Positions 1 through 8,546 of a stretch of DNA of 35,179 nt are shown piece by piece. The notes under the pieces are model-generated. The model worked only from the letters and a program-made list of their open reading frames with translations, was not told where the DNA came from and ran no database searches. The stretch lies in contig JAISPT010000028.1 in NCBI GenBank assembly GCA_031274715.1, forward strand, positions 1 to 35,179, in the 5' to 3' direction. A program made the translations under genes and the position numbers. How positions within the stretch are numbered: the first letter of the stretch is position 1; every line of letters begins with the position of its first letter. The stretch comes from Azonexus sp. Its GTDB lineage: Bacteria; Pseudomonadota; Gammaproteobacteria; Burkholderiales; Rhodocyclaceae.

Positions 1-1
1 T

Positions 2-430
2 GGGCAGGTGCTGGTCTGGCGGCGTTCCTACGACATTGCGCCCGATCCGCTGGAAGAGAATGACCCCCGGCTGACCATCGGCGACCCCCGTTACGCCTTG
101 CTCCCCAGATCGGCGTTCCCGCGCACCGAATGCCTGCGCGACACCGTGGCGCGTGTCGTGCCGTACTGGGAAGCCGTGATCGCGCCGCAAATCCTCGCCG
201 GACGGCGCGTCCTGATTGCCGCGCACGGCAACAGCCTTCGCGCGCTCATCAAATATCTTGACGGCATTAGCGAGACAGACATCGTCGGATTCAACATCCC
301 GACCGCGCAACCGCTAATCTATGAACTGGACGCCAGCCTGCGTCCGACCGGAAGCTACTACCTCGCCGACGAAAACACCATTCGCACTGCCCAGGCTGCC
401 GTGGCCAACCAGGGCAAGGCAGGAGGGTAA
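2..430 (+). CDS. gpmA: 2,3-bisphosphoglycerate-dependent phosphoglycerate mutase (C-terminal part)
   Basis: Glycolytic/gluconeogenic enzyme that interconverts 3- and 2-phosphoglycerate in the cytosol. Only the last ~142 codons are in the window; the reading frame is open from base 2 and the start lies upstream. The visible part holds the second catalytic histidine in AAHGNSLRALIKYLD, followed by the NIPTAQPLIYEL stretch and the conserved tail ending VANQGK, as in E. coli GpmA. The E. coli protein is about 250 residues, so roughly 110 residues are missing. The stop TAA overlaps a purine-rich AGGAGG stretch, and the next gene starts 17 bases on, so co-transcription with envC is likely. Identity is secure from sequence; no defect is visible. 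Confidence 0.95.
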   Translation, partial: GQVLVWRRSYDIAPDPLEENDPRLTIGDPRYALLPRSAFPRTECLRDTVARVVPYWEAVIAPQILAGRRVLIAAHGNSLRALIKYLDGISETDIVGFNIPTAQPLIYELDASLRPTGSYYLADENTIRTAQAAVANQGKAGG

Positions 431-447
431 GCGTTTTCTGTTCTGTC

Positions 448-1887
448 GTGACCACTTTCTCCGTTCGACACGTATTGATTTGGATTTGTGCGCTGGCGAT
501 AGGAGCCGGGATGGTTCTGTCCGGCCCGCTACATGCCAGACCGGCAGGCGGATCGGGCAAAACTGCCAAGGCAGCGGGCGGGCAAGGCAAAGCCGCCAAA
601 ACTGCCGGGACAACAAACAGGCCGGACAAAACCTCCAGGACGACAGGCAAATCAGACAACGCCGAAATCCGCGCCAAGCGTTCCGCACTCAAAGATATTG
701 AACGCCGCCTTGGCGATTTGCAGCGAGACGTGGAAAAAACCGAAGTCCTGCAAACCGAAGCGACCCGCGCCGTGGCGGAAGTCGAGCGCGAGGTCTCAAA
801 GGCCGCGCGCGCCCTGCGCCAAGCCATGTCCGAACATGCCGAAGCCAGCCGCCAGCTTGCCGAACTCGAAGTCACACAACATGAACTGGAAGAACACATT
901 GCTGCCCGCCAGAATGAACTGGCCGAATGGTTGCGCCGAAACTACATTTACGGCGCCGCCAACGACATCGCCGCCCTGCTGGCGGCGCGCGATCCCAACC
1001 AATTCGTGCGCGATATCTACTACATCGAACGCCTTGGCCATGCCCGCCTTGAACTGATCGAAGGACTGAGAGCCGACTTTCGGCTCAAGACCGAGCACGC
1101 CCGGCAGATCAGTACTCATCAGGTAAACCTGGCCCGCCTCGAAGACGACCGGCGCAAGCGCCAGGAAAAACAGGAAGAAACTTACGCGCGCCGCCGGGAA
1201 GCCCTCGAAAAAATCGAAACGACACTGAAAACGCAGCGAGAGCGGATGATCGCGCTCAAGGCAGACGAAGAGCGCCTGACCCAGGTCGTCAACACGCTGG
1301 TACAGCGGGCCGCCGAAGCAGAAGCGCGGGCCGCCGCCGCAAGGCGCGAACGTGAACGGGCAAATGCCAAGGCACGGACGCGACAAAACAGCGTGGCAGA
1401 TAGAGGCGTGGAACAAAACACCGGGCGCATGGCCGAGCCGGTCGTCGGCAAAATCCGGGACGTCCCGGAACCGACACCGGACAGCGCGAATTTCGCCCGG
1501 TTACGCGGCAAATTGAGTTTTCCGGTTGCCGGCGAACTCCTTGGCAAATTCGGCGCGCCACGCGCCGGACAAGGCACGGCCTGGCGGGGTGTCTTCATCC
1601 GCGCCCCTAGGGGCGCCGAAGTACGGGCCGTCTGCGACGGCGCTATCGTCTATTCGAACTGGCTGCGCGGTTACGGCAACCTGCTGATCGTCGATCACGG
1701 CGACGGCTACCTGTCCATTTACGGTAATAATGACGCACTCTACAAAGAAGCCGGTGATTCCGTGCGCACAGGTGAGGCAATTGCCAGTGTCGGCGCGAGC
1801 GGATCGGAACCAGAATCCGGCGTATACTTTGAAATTCGCCACCGGGGGCAGGCCATTGATCCAATGCAATGGGTAAAGCTCAAATAA
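448..1887 (+). CDS. envC: Murein hydrolase activator EnvC (coiled coil + degenerate LytM/M23 domain)
   Basis: Periplasmic divisome-associated factor that in E. coli activates amidases AmiA/AmiB for septal peptidoglycan splitting. The 479-residue product has an N-terminal hydrophobic export segment (about residues 8-30), a low-complexity Ala/Gly/Lys linker, a long charged coiled coil (about 70-310) and a C-terminal M23/LytM domain from about residue 352 (LSFPVAGELLGKFG). Zinc-binding residues of active M23 peptidases are absent: the first His/Asp site reads VFIRAPRGAEV and the HxH site reads YFEIRHRG, as in E. coli EnvC. This points to an activator rather than an enzyme. The GTG start was chosen because it gives a complete export signal, although the nearest good Shine-Dalgarno (AGGAGG near 420) is far away. 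ctpA follows after 25 bases. Confidence 0.9.
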   Translation: MTTFSVRHVLIWICALAIGAGMVLSGPLHARPAGGSGKTAKAAGGQGKAAKTAGTTNRPDKTSRTTGKSDNAEIRAKRSALKDIERRLGDLQRDVEKTEVLQTEATRAVAEVEREVSKAARALRQAMSEHAEASRQLAELEVTQHELEEHIAARQNELAEWLRRNYIYGAANDIAALLAARDPNQFVRDIYYIERLGHARLELIEGLRADFRLKTEHARQISTHQVNLARLEDDRRKRQEKQEETYARRREALEKIETTLKTQRERMIALKADEERLTQVVNTLVQRAAEAEARAAAARRERERANAKARTRQNSVADRGVEQNTGRMAEPVVGKIRDVPEPTPDSANFARLRGKLSFPVAGELLGKFGAPRAGQGTAWRGVFIRAPRGAEVRAVCDGAIVYSNWLRGYGNLLIVDHGDGYLSIYGNNDALYKEAGDSVRTGEAIASVGASGSEPESGVYFEIRHRGQAIDPMQWVKLK

Positions 1888-1912
1888 CCGTGGATTTTCT
1901 CTTGGAGACCCC

Positions 1913-3319
1913 ATGCCAAACAACAAATTAAAACATATTGGCCTGATGCTGGGCGGTGTTGTTGCCGGTGTCATGCTCAGCCTGAATTTTTCCGCCAACG
2001 CCGACAAGCCTGCGCTACAACCCCTGCCGGTTGAAGACATGCGCGCCTTTGCCGAAGTGTTCAGCGTCATCAAGCGTGATTACGTCGAACCGGTCGAAGA
2101 CAAAAAATTGATCGTACAAGCCATCACCGGCATGTTGAACGGGCTGGACCCCCACTCGACCTATCTCGATGCCGAAGCGTTGAAAGAACTCCAGGACGGC
2201 ATCCAGGGCGAATTCGGTGGCCTCGGCCTTGAGGTCGGTCTGGAAGACGGCTACGTCAAGGTCGTCTCCCCGATCGAAGACACGCCTGCCTTCCGCGCCG
2301 GTATCCGATCCGGCGACCTGATCGTCAAGATCGACGAAACCACTACCAGGGACATGACCCTCGACGAAGCGGTCAAACGCATGCGCGGCAAACCCGCGAC
2401 CAAAATTACCCTGACGCTGGCGCGCAAAGGGGAACCGCAACCGGTCGTCGTCATCCTGACACGCGAAGTCATCAAAGTGCAGAGCGTCAAATCCAAGGAA
2501 GCCGAATCCGGCTATGGCTACCTGCGCGTAACCCAATTCCAGGAAAACACCCCCAAATCAATGGTTGACCACCTGAACAAACTGGGCAAGAACGGAAAGC
2601 TCAAGGGCCTGGTACTCGATCTGCGCAACGATCCGGGCGGATTGCTCAACAGCGCGATCGGCGTAGCCGCCGCCTTCCTTCCCGAAGGCGCGACGGTCGT
2701 AACGACCAATGGGCGTACCCCTGGCGCCCACCGCGAATACCGCGCCACGCCGAGAGACTACATGCACGGCAGCGGCGGCGATTTCCTGCGCGCACTGCCC
2801 TCCTGGGCGCGCGAAGTGCCGATGATCGTACTGGTCAACGGCGGTTCCGCCTCGGCCTCCGAAATCGTCGCCGGCGCGCTCCAGGATCACAAACGCGCAG
2901 TCATCATGGGAACGCGCACCTTTGGCAAAGGATCGGTGCAAACCACCCTCCCGCTGACCAATTCTGCCGCGATCAAGCTCACCACAGCGCGTTACTACAC
3001 CCCGAGCGGACGTTCGATCCAGGCCAAAGGCATCGACCCTGACGTCATCATCGAAGAATCCGCAATGGGCGGTTCGATCAAGCGCCTGCGCGAAATCGAC
3101 CTCCAAAGGCATCTCGGCAACGACATCGATCCCGATGCCGAAAACAAAATACACAACACTCCCGCTCCGGCCCCCGCAAAACCCGCCGGCAACACCGGAG
3201 CTGATGCCGCCCATCCCCCTAAACCCGTTGAATTCGGCAGCCGGGACGATTACCAACTGTCCCAGGCTCTCAATAAGCTCAAGGGGTCACAAGTAGCGGA
3301 GATCAAAACTGGCCTCTGA
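1913..3319 (+). CDS. ctpA: S41 family carboxy-terminal processing protease (PDZ-containing)
   Basis: Secreted serine protease of the CtpA/Prc family, acting in the periplasm on C-termini of envelope proteins. The 468-residue product starts with a signal/anchor (KHIGLMLGGVVAGVMLSL), then the S41 N-terminal segment (DYVEPVEDKKL), a PDZ domain (about 90-175, with EFGGLGLEVG and GIRSGDLIVKID), and the S41 core. The catalytic serine is Ser314 in GGSASASEI, with Lys339 and Gln343 in FGKGSVQ; the 25 and 4 residue spacing fits the family Ser-Lys-Gln triad. A Pro/Ala-rich C-terminal linker follows. TTGGAG lies 6 bases before the ATG. It follows envC closely, and the gpmA-envC-ctpA order is, from memory, common in betaproteobacteria. 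CtpA enzymes elsewhere control levels of M23-type hydrolases, which fits its pairing with envC, but a link here is inference. Confidence 0.93.
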   Translation: MPNNKLKHIGLMLGGVVAGVMLSLNFSANADKPALQPLPVEDMRAFAEVFSVIKRDYVEPVEDKKLIVQAITGMLNGLDPHSTYLDAEALKELQDGIQGEFGGLGLEVGLEDGYVKVVSPIEDTPAFRAGIRSGDLIVKIDETTTRDMTLDEAVKRMRGKPATKITLTLARKGEPQPVVVILTREVIKVQSVKSKEAESGYGYLRVTQFQENTPKSMVDHLNKLGKNGKLKGLVLDLRNDPGGLLNSAIGVAAAFLPEGATVVTTNGRTPGAHREYRATPRDYMHGSGGDFLRALPSWAREVPMIVLVNGGSASASEIVAGALQDHKRAVIMGTRTFGKGSVQTTLPLTNSAAIKLTTARYYTPSGRSIQAKGIDPDVIIEESAMGGSIKRLREIDLQRHLGNDIDPDAENKIHNTPAPAPAKPAGNTGADAAHPPKPVEFGSRDDYQLSQALNKLKGSQVAEIKTGL

Positions 3320-3396
3320 TGCCGGACGCGCATCACATCCTCCGCATCACATCCCCCTCTTCCCGCTTTCGAGGGGGGCCGGAAAAATTACGCGAA

Positions 3397-3440
3397 ACAA
3401 AAAGGCTTGCAAGGTTCATCGCCCGCAAGCCTTTGTTTTT
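3397..3440 (-). terminator. Bidirectional intrinsic terminator between ctpA and tRNA-Phe
   Basis: Perfect 10-bp stem AAAGGCTTGC (3401-3410) with GCAAGCCTTT (3425-3434) and a 14-base loop. Reading leftward the stem is followed by TTTTTGTTT, ideal for ending the tRNA-Phe transcript. Reading rightward it is followed by GTTTTT, so it can also end the ctpA transcript. Confidence 0.8.
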
Positions 3441-3442
3441 AC

Positions 3443-3518
<76 letters not shown>

Positions 3519-3530
3519 GGAAGAGGGCGC

Positions 3531-3558
3531 ATTATAACGACGGGCGCGGTGAAGTCAA
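3531..3558 (-). promoter_or_regulatory. Sigma-70 promoter of tRNA-Phe
   Basis: On the minus strand TTGACT (3558-3553), 16-base spacer, perfect TATAAT (3536-3531), ending 12 bases before the mature tRNA 5' end. The segment after the -10 is GCGCCC, a G+C-rich discriminator of the type found at stringently controlled stable-RNA promoters; growth-rate control is inferred. Confidence 0.85.
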
Positions 3559-3627
3559 TGGAGGGGGCAGGGCAATCGCATTTTTACCCCAAATTATGGA
3601 TCGTCTTGCGCATCGCTTTGGCCGCTT

Positions 3628-4476
3628 TCAAACTGTCATCGCCCGCAGGCGCGCGACACGCTCCTGCGTGGCGGGATGGGTTGAAAACAGGCTGCGCAGG
3701 CCGCCGCCCAGAAGGGGGTTGACGATCATCATTTGTGCCGTGGCCGGGTGCTCCTCGGCAGCGCGGAACGGAATTCCCCTGGCGTAAGATTCGATTTTGA
3801 GCAGCGCATCGGCCAAAGCGCCTGGATCGCCGGAGATTTCCGCGCCACCGCGATCCGCGCCGAACTCACGTGTGCGGCTGACGGCCATCTGAATCAACAT
3901 GGCCGCCAGCGGCGCAAGCAGCATGACCAGAATCTGGGCCGCCGGATGTGAAGAGCGTTGTCCGCGCGAATCGTGGCCGCCGAAGAGCGCACCGAACCGC
4001 GCCAGTGTGGCAACCGCGCCTGCGATGGTGGCAGCGATGGTGGAAATCAGGATATCTCTGTGTTTGACATGGGCGAGTTCGTGCGCCATGACGCCACGCA
4101 TTTCCCGTTCGGAGAGCAGGCGCAGGATGCCGGAGGTGGCGGCCACTGCGGCGTGTTCCGGGTTGCGCCCTGTGGCGAAGGCGTTGGGTTGTTCTTCGTC
4201 GATGATGTAGACCCTGGGCATGGGCAGGCCGGCGCGCTGCGCGAGTTCTTTCACCATGTTGTAGAAATGGGGCGAACCGGCGGCATCCACCTGACGCGCC
4301 CGGTACATTTTCAGCACCATCTTGTCCGAGAACCAGTAGGCCCACAGATTCATCGCTCCCCCAAAAACAAGGGCAAGCAACATGCCCCGCTGACCGCCGA
4401 GCGCACCGCCGACGACACCGAACAAGGCAATGATCCCGGCCATCAGGACAGAAGTTTTCAGCCAATTACCAAACAT
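3628..4476 (-). CDS. htpX: Membrane zinc metalloprotease HtpX (M48B)
   Basis: Inner-membrane zinc endopeptidase that works with FtsH in quality control of membrane proteins. The 282-residue product has two N-terminal membrane segments (about 8-27 and 31-50), the zinc motif HELAH at 132-136, two further hydrophobic segments (IAATIAGAVATLARFG and QILVMLLAPLAAMLIQM), and the third zinc ligand in REFGADR. The reading frame is open for a further 142 codons upstream, but that part overlaps fmt and lacks family similarity; the ATG at 4476 gives the canonical N-terminus MFGNWLKT and has AAAGGAAAG 4 bases upstream. It lies 97 bases after fmt and could be an independent unit. Confidence 0.95.
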   Translation of the reverse strand: MFGNWLKTSVLMAGIIALFGVVGGALGGQRGMLLALVFGGAMNLWAYWFSDKMVLKMYRARQVDAAGSPHFYNMVKELAQRAGLPMPRVYIIDEEQPNAFATGRNPEHAAVAATSGILRLLSEREMRGVMAHELAHVKHRDILISTIAATIAGAVATLARFGALFGGHDSRGQRSSHPAAQILVMLLAPLAAMLIQMAVSRTREFGADRGGAEISGDPGALADALLKIESYARGIPFRAAEEHPATAQMMIVNPLLGGGLRSLFSTHPATQERVARLRAMTV

Positions 4477-4573
4477 GCGTCTTTCCTTTGTTTGAGTGCG
4501 TTTCCCTTGCGCCGGTCGAGGGGGCAAGGCGTGGGAATAATGAAGACATAGATGAAGGCTGCCGATGCCCGCT

Positions 4574-5530
4574 TCAAGCCCCTTGCGCCACAGGCAGCGA
4601 GAAACGTTCCCCAGCGGTGAGCGTAAAGCCGCGCAGAAATTCCGCAGCCGCCATCCGGCGGCTGCCTGGGCGTTGCAGTTCCGTGACGCACAGGGCATCT
4701 TCGCCGCAAGCCACCACAAGTCCTGATGCGTCGGCACGAAGGATGCTGCCTGGTTCGCCGTGTTCCGATACCGTATGCGCTGCCCAGAGTTTAATCGTAG
4801 TTTCGCGCGCCAGGGCGAAAGCAACCGGAAACGGGTTGAAAGCGCGGACTTGACGCGCCAGTTCGGTTGCCGGTCTGCGCCAGTCGGCCCCTGCCTCGGC
4901 ACGGGAAATCTTTTTGGCGATGGTCACGCCTGTTGCCGGCTGCGCTTCGGCGGGCAGATTTCCAACCGCCAGCCGCGCCAGCGCCTCGACGATGGCTTCT
5001 GCGCCAAGGCGTGCCAGTTTGTCATGCAGGCTGGCCGCCGTGTCTTCGCGCGCAATGTCGATTTTCCGGCACAGGAGCATCGGGCCGGTATCCAGTCCGG
5101 CATCCATTTGCATGATGGTGATGCCTGTCTGTTCGTCGCCTGCTTCAATGGCGCGCTGGATCGGAGCCGCGCCGCGCCAGCGCGGCAGAAGCGAGGCATG
5201 AATGTTCAGGCAGCCCATCCGGGGCAGGGCCAATGCTTCCGGCGGCAGGATCAGGCCGTAAGCGGCCACCACCAGCACATCGGGACGGCTTTCCTTCAAA
5301 CGCGCACGCTCTTCGTCCGTGCGCAGGCGTTCCGGCTGATCGATGGCCAGCCCGCGTGCCAGGGCGAGTTGTTTCACCGCGCTGGCCGCAAGCTTCATGC
5401 CGCGTCCTGCCGACCGGTCCGGCTGCGTCAACACCACTGGAACCGTGCAGCCCGCAGCGAGAATTGCTTCCAGCGCATGGGCGGCGAATTCCGGTGTGCC
5501 GGCAAAAGCCACGCGCAGGGCAGGTTCCAT
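4574..5530 (-). CDS. fmt: Methionyl-tRNA formyltransferase
   Basis: Transfers a formyl group from 10-formyl-THF to initiator Met-tRNA. The 318-residue product matches family length. It starts with the Rossmann segment RVAFAGTPEFA, carries the formyltransferase core with the conserved catalytic asparagine and histidine in LNIHASLLPRWRGAAPIQ (about 105-125) and the aspartate in MDAGLDTGPML, and ends with the OB-fold-like tRNA-binding domain (VRAFNPFPVAF onward). It is downstream of def with a 35-base gap, the usual def-fmt pairing: deformylase and formyltransferase of the same N-formyl-methionine cycle, here transcribed leftward as one unit. Confidence 0.97.
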   Translation of the reverse strand: MEPALRVAFAGTPEFAAHALEAILAAGCTVPVVLTQPDRSAGRGMKLAASAVKQLALARGLAIDQPERLRTDEERARLKESRPDVLVVAAYGLILPPEALALPRMGCLNIHASLLPRWRGAAPIQRAIEAGDEQTGITIMQMDAGLDTGPMLLCRKIDIAREDTAASLHDKLARLGAEAIVEALARLAVGNLPAEAQPATGVTIAKKISRAEAGADWRRPATELARQVRAFNPFPVAFALARETTIKLWAAHTVSEHGEPGSILRADASGLVVACGEDALCVTELQRPGSRRMAAAEFLRGFTLTAGERFSLPVAQGA

Positions 5531-5565
5531 GAAACGTCCTCCGGGAAAAACAATGGGTGATGGCT

Positions 5566-6072
5566 TCAGGACGCGGCATCCTGTGCCTGTTTGAGCAGCC
5601 TGGATTTGATCCGGCCCTGTTTGAGGCGCGACAGGTATTCGACGAACACCTTGCCGTCGAGATGATCCAGTTCATGCTGGATACACACCGCGAGCAACCC
5701 ATCGGCCTCAAGTTCAAAAGGCTCACCCTTCTCGTTCAGCGCCCGCACCTTGACCCATTCGGCCCTTCTCACCGTCTCGTGCACGCCAGGCACGGAAAGG
5801 CAACCTTCCTCACTATCGCATTCGCCTGATTTTTTGATGATGCTGGCGTTGACGAAAACCAGCAACTCGCTGTGGTCGTCGCTGATGTCGATGACCGCGA
5901 CCTGTTTGTGAACATCGACCTGTGTAGCGGCCAGCCCAATGCCCGGAGCCGCGTACATGGTCTCAGCCATGTCACGGATCAATTGCCGGGTCGTGCCGTC
6001 AACCGCGGCGACCGGAACGGCCTTGATATGCAATCTGGGATTCGGAAAGTGTAAGATCGGCAGGACAGCCAT
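5566..6072 (-). CDS. def: Peptide deformylase
   Basis: Metal-dependent removal of the formyl group from nascent proteins. The 168-residue product has all three family motifs: GIGLAATQ (44-51), EGCLS (89-93, metal ligand Cys91) and QHELDHLDG (132-140, ligands His133/His137 and catalytic Glu134). The ATG at 6072 was preferred to an upstream start 41 codons earlier because MAVLPILHFPNPRL is the normal N-terminus and AAGG lies 8-9 bases upstream. First gene of the def-fmt unit; divergent from the LysM gene across about 120 bases that must hold both promoters, though I see no convincing -35/-10 pair there. Confidence 0.96.
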   Translation of the reverse strand: MAVLPILHFPNPRLHIKAVPVAAVDGTTRQLIRDMAETMYAAPGIGLAATQVDVHKQVAVIDISDDHSELLVFVNASIIKKSGECDSEEGCLSVPGVHETVRRAEWVKVRALNEKGEPFELEADGLLAVCIQHELDHLDGKVFVEYLSRLKQGRIKSRLLKQAQDAAS

Positions 6073-6194
6073 AAAGCCTTGCTGAACGAAGAGAAAAGCG
6101 TCACGAACAGAATCTTGCGTGCGCCCTAACATGAGTACCCGCGTATCGCGCGTGAATCGTGACGTCGTTATTAAATAGAACAGGAATCTCGGCA

Positions 6195-7238
6195 ATGTCT
6201 CGAATTATATCTTCTATCGCTGTCGGCATCGCGTTTCTTGCCAGCGCCGACGTACAGGCCGCACCACCTACAGTTGCTGTCGATGCGCCGGATTCTTACA
6301 CCGTCGTCGGGGGCGACACCCTGTGGGGTATCTCCGGGCGCTTTTTGCAGGAGCCCTGGCGGTGGCCCGAAGTCTGGCAAATGAACGAAGACGAGATCAA
6401 GAACCCGCATCTCATCTATCCGGGCCAGATCATCGTGCTTGACCGTAGCGGGCCTTATCTGCGTATCGGCAAGCGCGTCGGCGACGGCAGTGGCGGTACT
6501 GACAGGCCCGTCGGCGACAGCAGGTTGCAGCCCCGTATCTACCAGACCCCTGTCGAAGAAGCCATTTCGACCATTCCATTAAAAGCCATCGCGCCTTTCC
6601 TGACCAAGCCATTGGTTGTCGATGGGAACTCGCTCCAGGGGGCGGCCACCATCGTTGCTACCGAGACGGATCGCGTTTATCTGGCCCAGGGCGATACTGT
6701 CTTCGCCAGGGACGTAAACGAGGATGCCGACAAGTGGACGATCTTCCGTGTGGGCAAATCGCTTGTCGATCCGGTCAAGCGTCAGGCTCTCGGTCATGAA
6801 GCCCTGTACCTGGGTACCGCCAGGGTGACGGAGCGCACGAATCCGGCCACGCTCGAAATCGTCGAAGCCGTCGAGGAAGTCGGCGTCGGCGACAAGATGT
6901 TGCCCGCCGAGGGCGAACTGATTTTTTCTTACGTGCCGCACGCGCCAGGGGAACTCATCGACGCCCGGCTGATCTCGATTTACCGTGGCATTTCCGAAAC
7001 CGGCAAACTCAGCGTGGTCATTATCAGCGCCGGCAAGCAGGACGGCCTGGCGCCGGGGCATGTCCTGGCCATGTTCCGCAGCCGTGGCACGGCCATTCAT
7101 GAAAAGCAAGCCTACGTTCTGCCTGAAAAGCGCTACGGCTCAGCGATGGTTTTCCGCGTGTTTGATCGTGTATCGTATGCTTTAATCATGGATACAGAAG
7201 GACAGGCAACAATTGGAGACGCCATTCGCAATCCCTGA
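6195..7238 (+). CDS. Secreted LysM peptidoglycan-binding protein
   Basis: 347-residue exported protein. The N-terminus is a signal peptide (SIAVGIAFLASADVQA, cleavage about residue 22). A LysM motif follows at about 30-80 (SYTVVGGDTLWGISGRFL ... NPHLIYPGQIIVL), which binds peptidoglycan glycan chains. The remaining ~260 residues have no motif I recognise; they are mixed beta/alpha without membrane segments and probably lie in the periplasm. The ATG at 6195 was taken because AGGA is correctly spaced before it and it gives a proper signal peptide. It precedes dprA by 21 bases, an arrangement seen in many betaproteobacteria; a functional link with DprA is not evident. Substrate and role are unknown. 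Confidence 0.85.
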   Translation: MSRIISSIAVGIAFLASADVQAAPPTVAVDAPDSYTVVGGDTLWGISGRFLQEPWRWPEVWQMNEDEIKNPHLIYPGQIIVLDRSGPYLRIGKRVGDGSGGTDRPVGDSRLQPRIYQTPVEEAISTIPLKAIAPFLTKPLVVDGNSLQGAATIVATETDRVYLAQGDTVFARDVNEDADKWTIFRVGKSLVDPVKRQALGHEALYLGTARVTERTNPATLEIVEAVEEVGVGDKMLPAEGELIFSYVPHAPGELIDARLISIYRGISETGKLSVVIISAGKQDGLAPGHVLAMFRSRGTAIHEKQAYVLPEKRYGSAMVFRVFDRVSYALIMDTEGQATIGDAIRNP

Positions 7239-7259
7239 CACAAATCCCGCGTTCCCGCG

Positions 7260-8429
7260 ATGGACCGGCAAGCCGTGACAGATGAGCTTGCCGGCTGGCT
7301 CCGGTTCGCGCTCACTCCCGTCAGCCCGGCACGGCAACGCAGCCTGCTTGCCGCGTTCGGGCTGCCGGGGAATATTTTTGCCCAGCCGCATAGCCATCTC
7401 GCCGGTGTCGCCGGGCATGAGGCTGCCGATGCCCTGCTCAGGGGACCCAGCCCGGAGGCGTTGGAAACCACGCTCGCCTGGGCGGGCGAGGATGGCAACC
7501 ATATCCTCACGCTGGCCGATGCCGCCTATCCGCAATCCCTGCTGGAAATCGCCGATCCGCCGCCCGTGCTCTACGTCAAGGGCAACTCTGCCCTGTTTGG
7601 GCGCCCCACCCTGGCGATAGTGGGATCCCGTGCGCCCACAGCCCGGGGCGAAGCCGATGCCGAAGCTTTCGCCAGCAGTCTTGGCGCGGCGGGGCTGACC
7701 ATCATCAGCGGGCTGGCGCATGGCATCGACGCTGCCGCTCATCGGGGCGCGCTCGCTGTGGAGTGCGGCAGCACGATCGCGGTCATCGGCACCGGAATTG
7801 ATCGCATCTATCCGGCACGCAATGCTGCCCTGGCGCGTGAAATTGCCGCCAGGGGCGCGATCATCAGCGAATTTCCCCTTGGAACACCGCCCGCGCGCTG
7901 GAATTTCCCGCGCCGCAACCGCCTGATTGCGGGCCTGTCTCTTGGCGTGCTGGTGGTCGAAGCTACGTTGGAAAGCGGCTCGCTGATTACTGCGCGCCTT
8001 GCTGCCGACGCGGGGCGCGAAGTCTTTGCCATTCCCGGTTCCATCCATTCGCCGCAGGCACGTGGATGCCATCGCCTGATCCGCGAAGGCGCAAAACTGG
8101 TCGAAACCGCCGAAGACGTGTTTGAAGAACTGCGCGGGCGTACCGGCGCGACCCTGCCACGACATGTCACATTGTCCCAGCGCATGCCCTCGCCCCTGCC
8201 GCCCCGCGCAGCCAGCCAGTCATTGCCCATACCCGCGCATCTTGCGCCCGAAGCCATTCAAGTGCTGGAGGCGCTGGGATGTGAGCCGCGTGACATCGAC
8301 ACACTGGCATTGGCCACCGGCCTTGCCGTCGAGGCGTTGCACGCCCATTTGCTGACATTGGAACTGGAAGGACTCGCCTCGCGCCAGACTGGCGGGGGTT
8401 TCCTGAGCTTGCATGCGCGTGCTGCCTGA
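7260..8429 (+). CDS. dprA: DNA-processing protein DprA (recombination mediator)
   Basis: Binds incoming single-stranded DNA during natural transformation and loads RecA. 389 residues. An N-terminal helical domain (SAM-like, about 1-80) is followed by the extended Rossmann fold with IVGSRAPTARGEADAEAF, ISGLAHGIDAAAHRGAL, the conserved GTGIDRIYPARN, SEFPLGTPPARWNFPRRNR and ESGSLITARLAADAGR. A C-terminal winged-helix (DML1-like, about 320-389) closes the protein. Complete with no frameshift. In a genome, dprA is compatible with competence but is common in bacteria not known to be transformable, so competence is not shown. Co-directional with the LysM gene and likely co-transcribed. Confidence 0.96.
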   Translation: MDRQAVTDELAGWLRFALTPVSPARQRSLLAAFGLPGNIFAQPHSHLAGVAGHEAADALLRGPSPEALETTLAWAGEDGNHILTLADAAYPQSLLEIADPPPVLYVKGNSALFGRPTLAIVGSRAPTARGEADAEAFASSLGAAGLTIISGLAHGIDAAAHRGALAVECGSTIAVIGTGIDRIYPARNAALAREIAARGAIISEFPLGTPPARWNFPRRNRLIAGLSLGVLVVEATLESGSLITARLAADAGREVFAIPGSIHSPQARGCHRLIREGAKLVETAEDVFEELRGRTGATLPRHVTLSQRMPSPLPPRAASQSLPIPAHLAPEAIQVLEALGCEPRDIDTLALATGLAVEALHAHLLTLELEGLASRQTGGGFLSLHARAA

Positions 8430-8546
8430 CACGGTATTTACTTGTTTTTTTCATAAGCCGCTTGCGCTCCTTGCAAGGGCATCTTTATCATCCGCCGCTT
8501 CATCACCTGAACGGGCGTCTGTTTGCCCGGCACGAGCCTGGCCAGT

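Noticed and set aside
4477..4902. N-terminal extension of htpX
   Set aside because: It overlaps fmt, lacks family similarity, and the downstream ATG has a good ribosome site.
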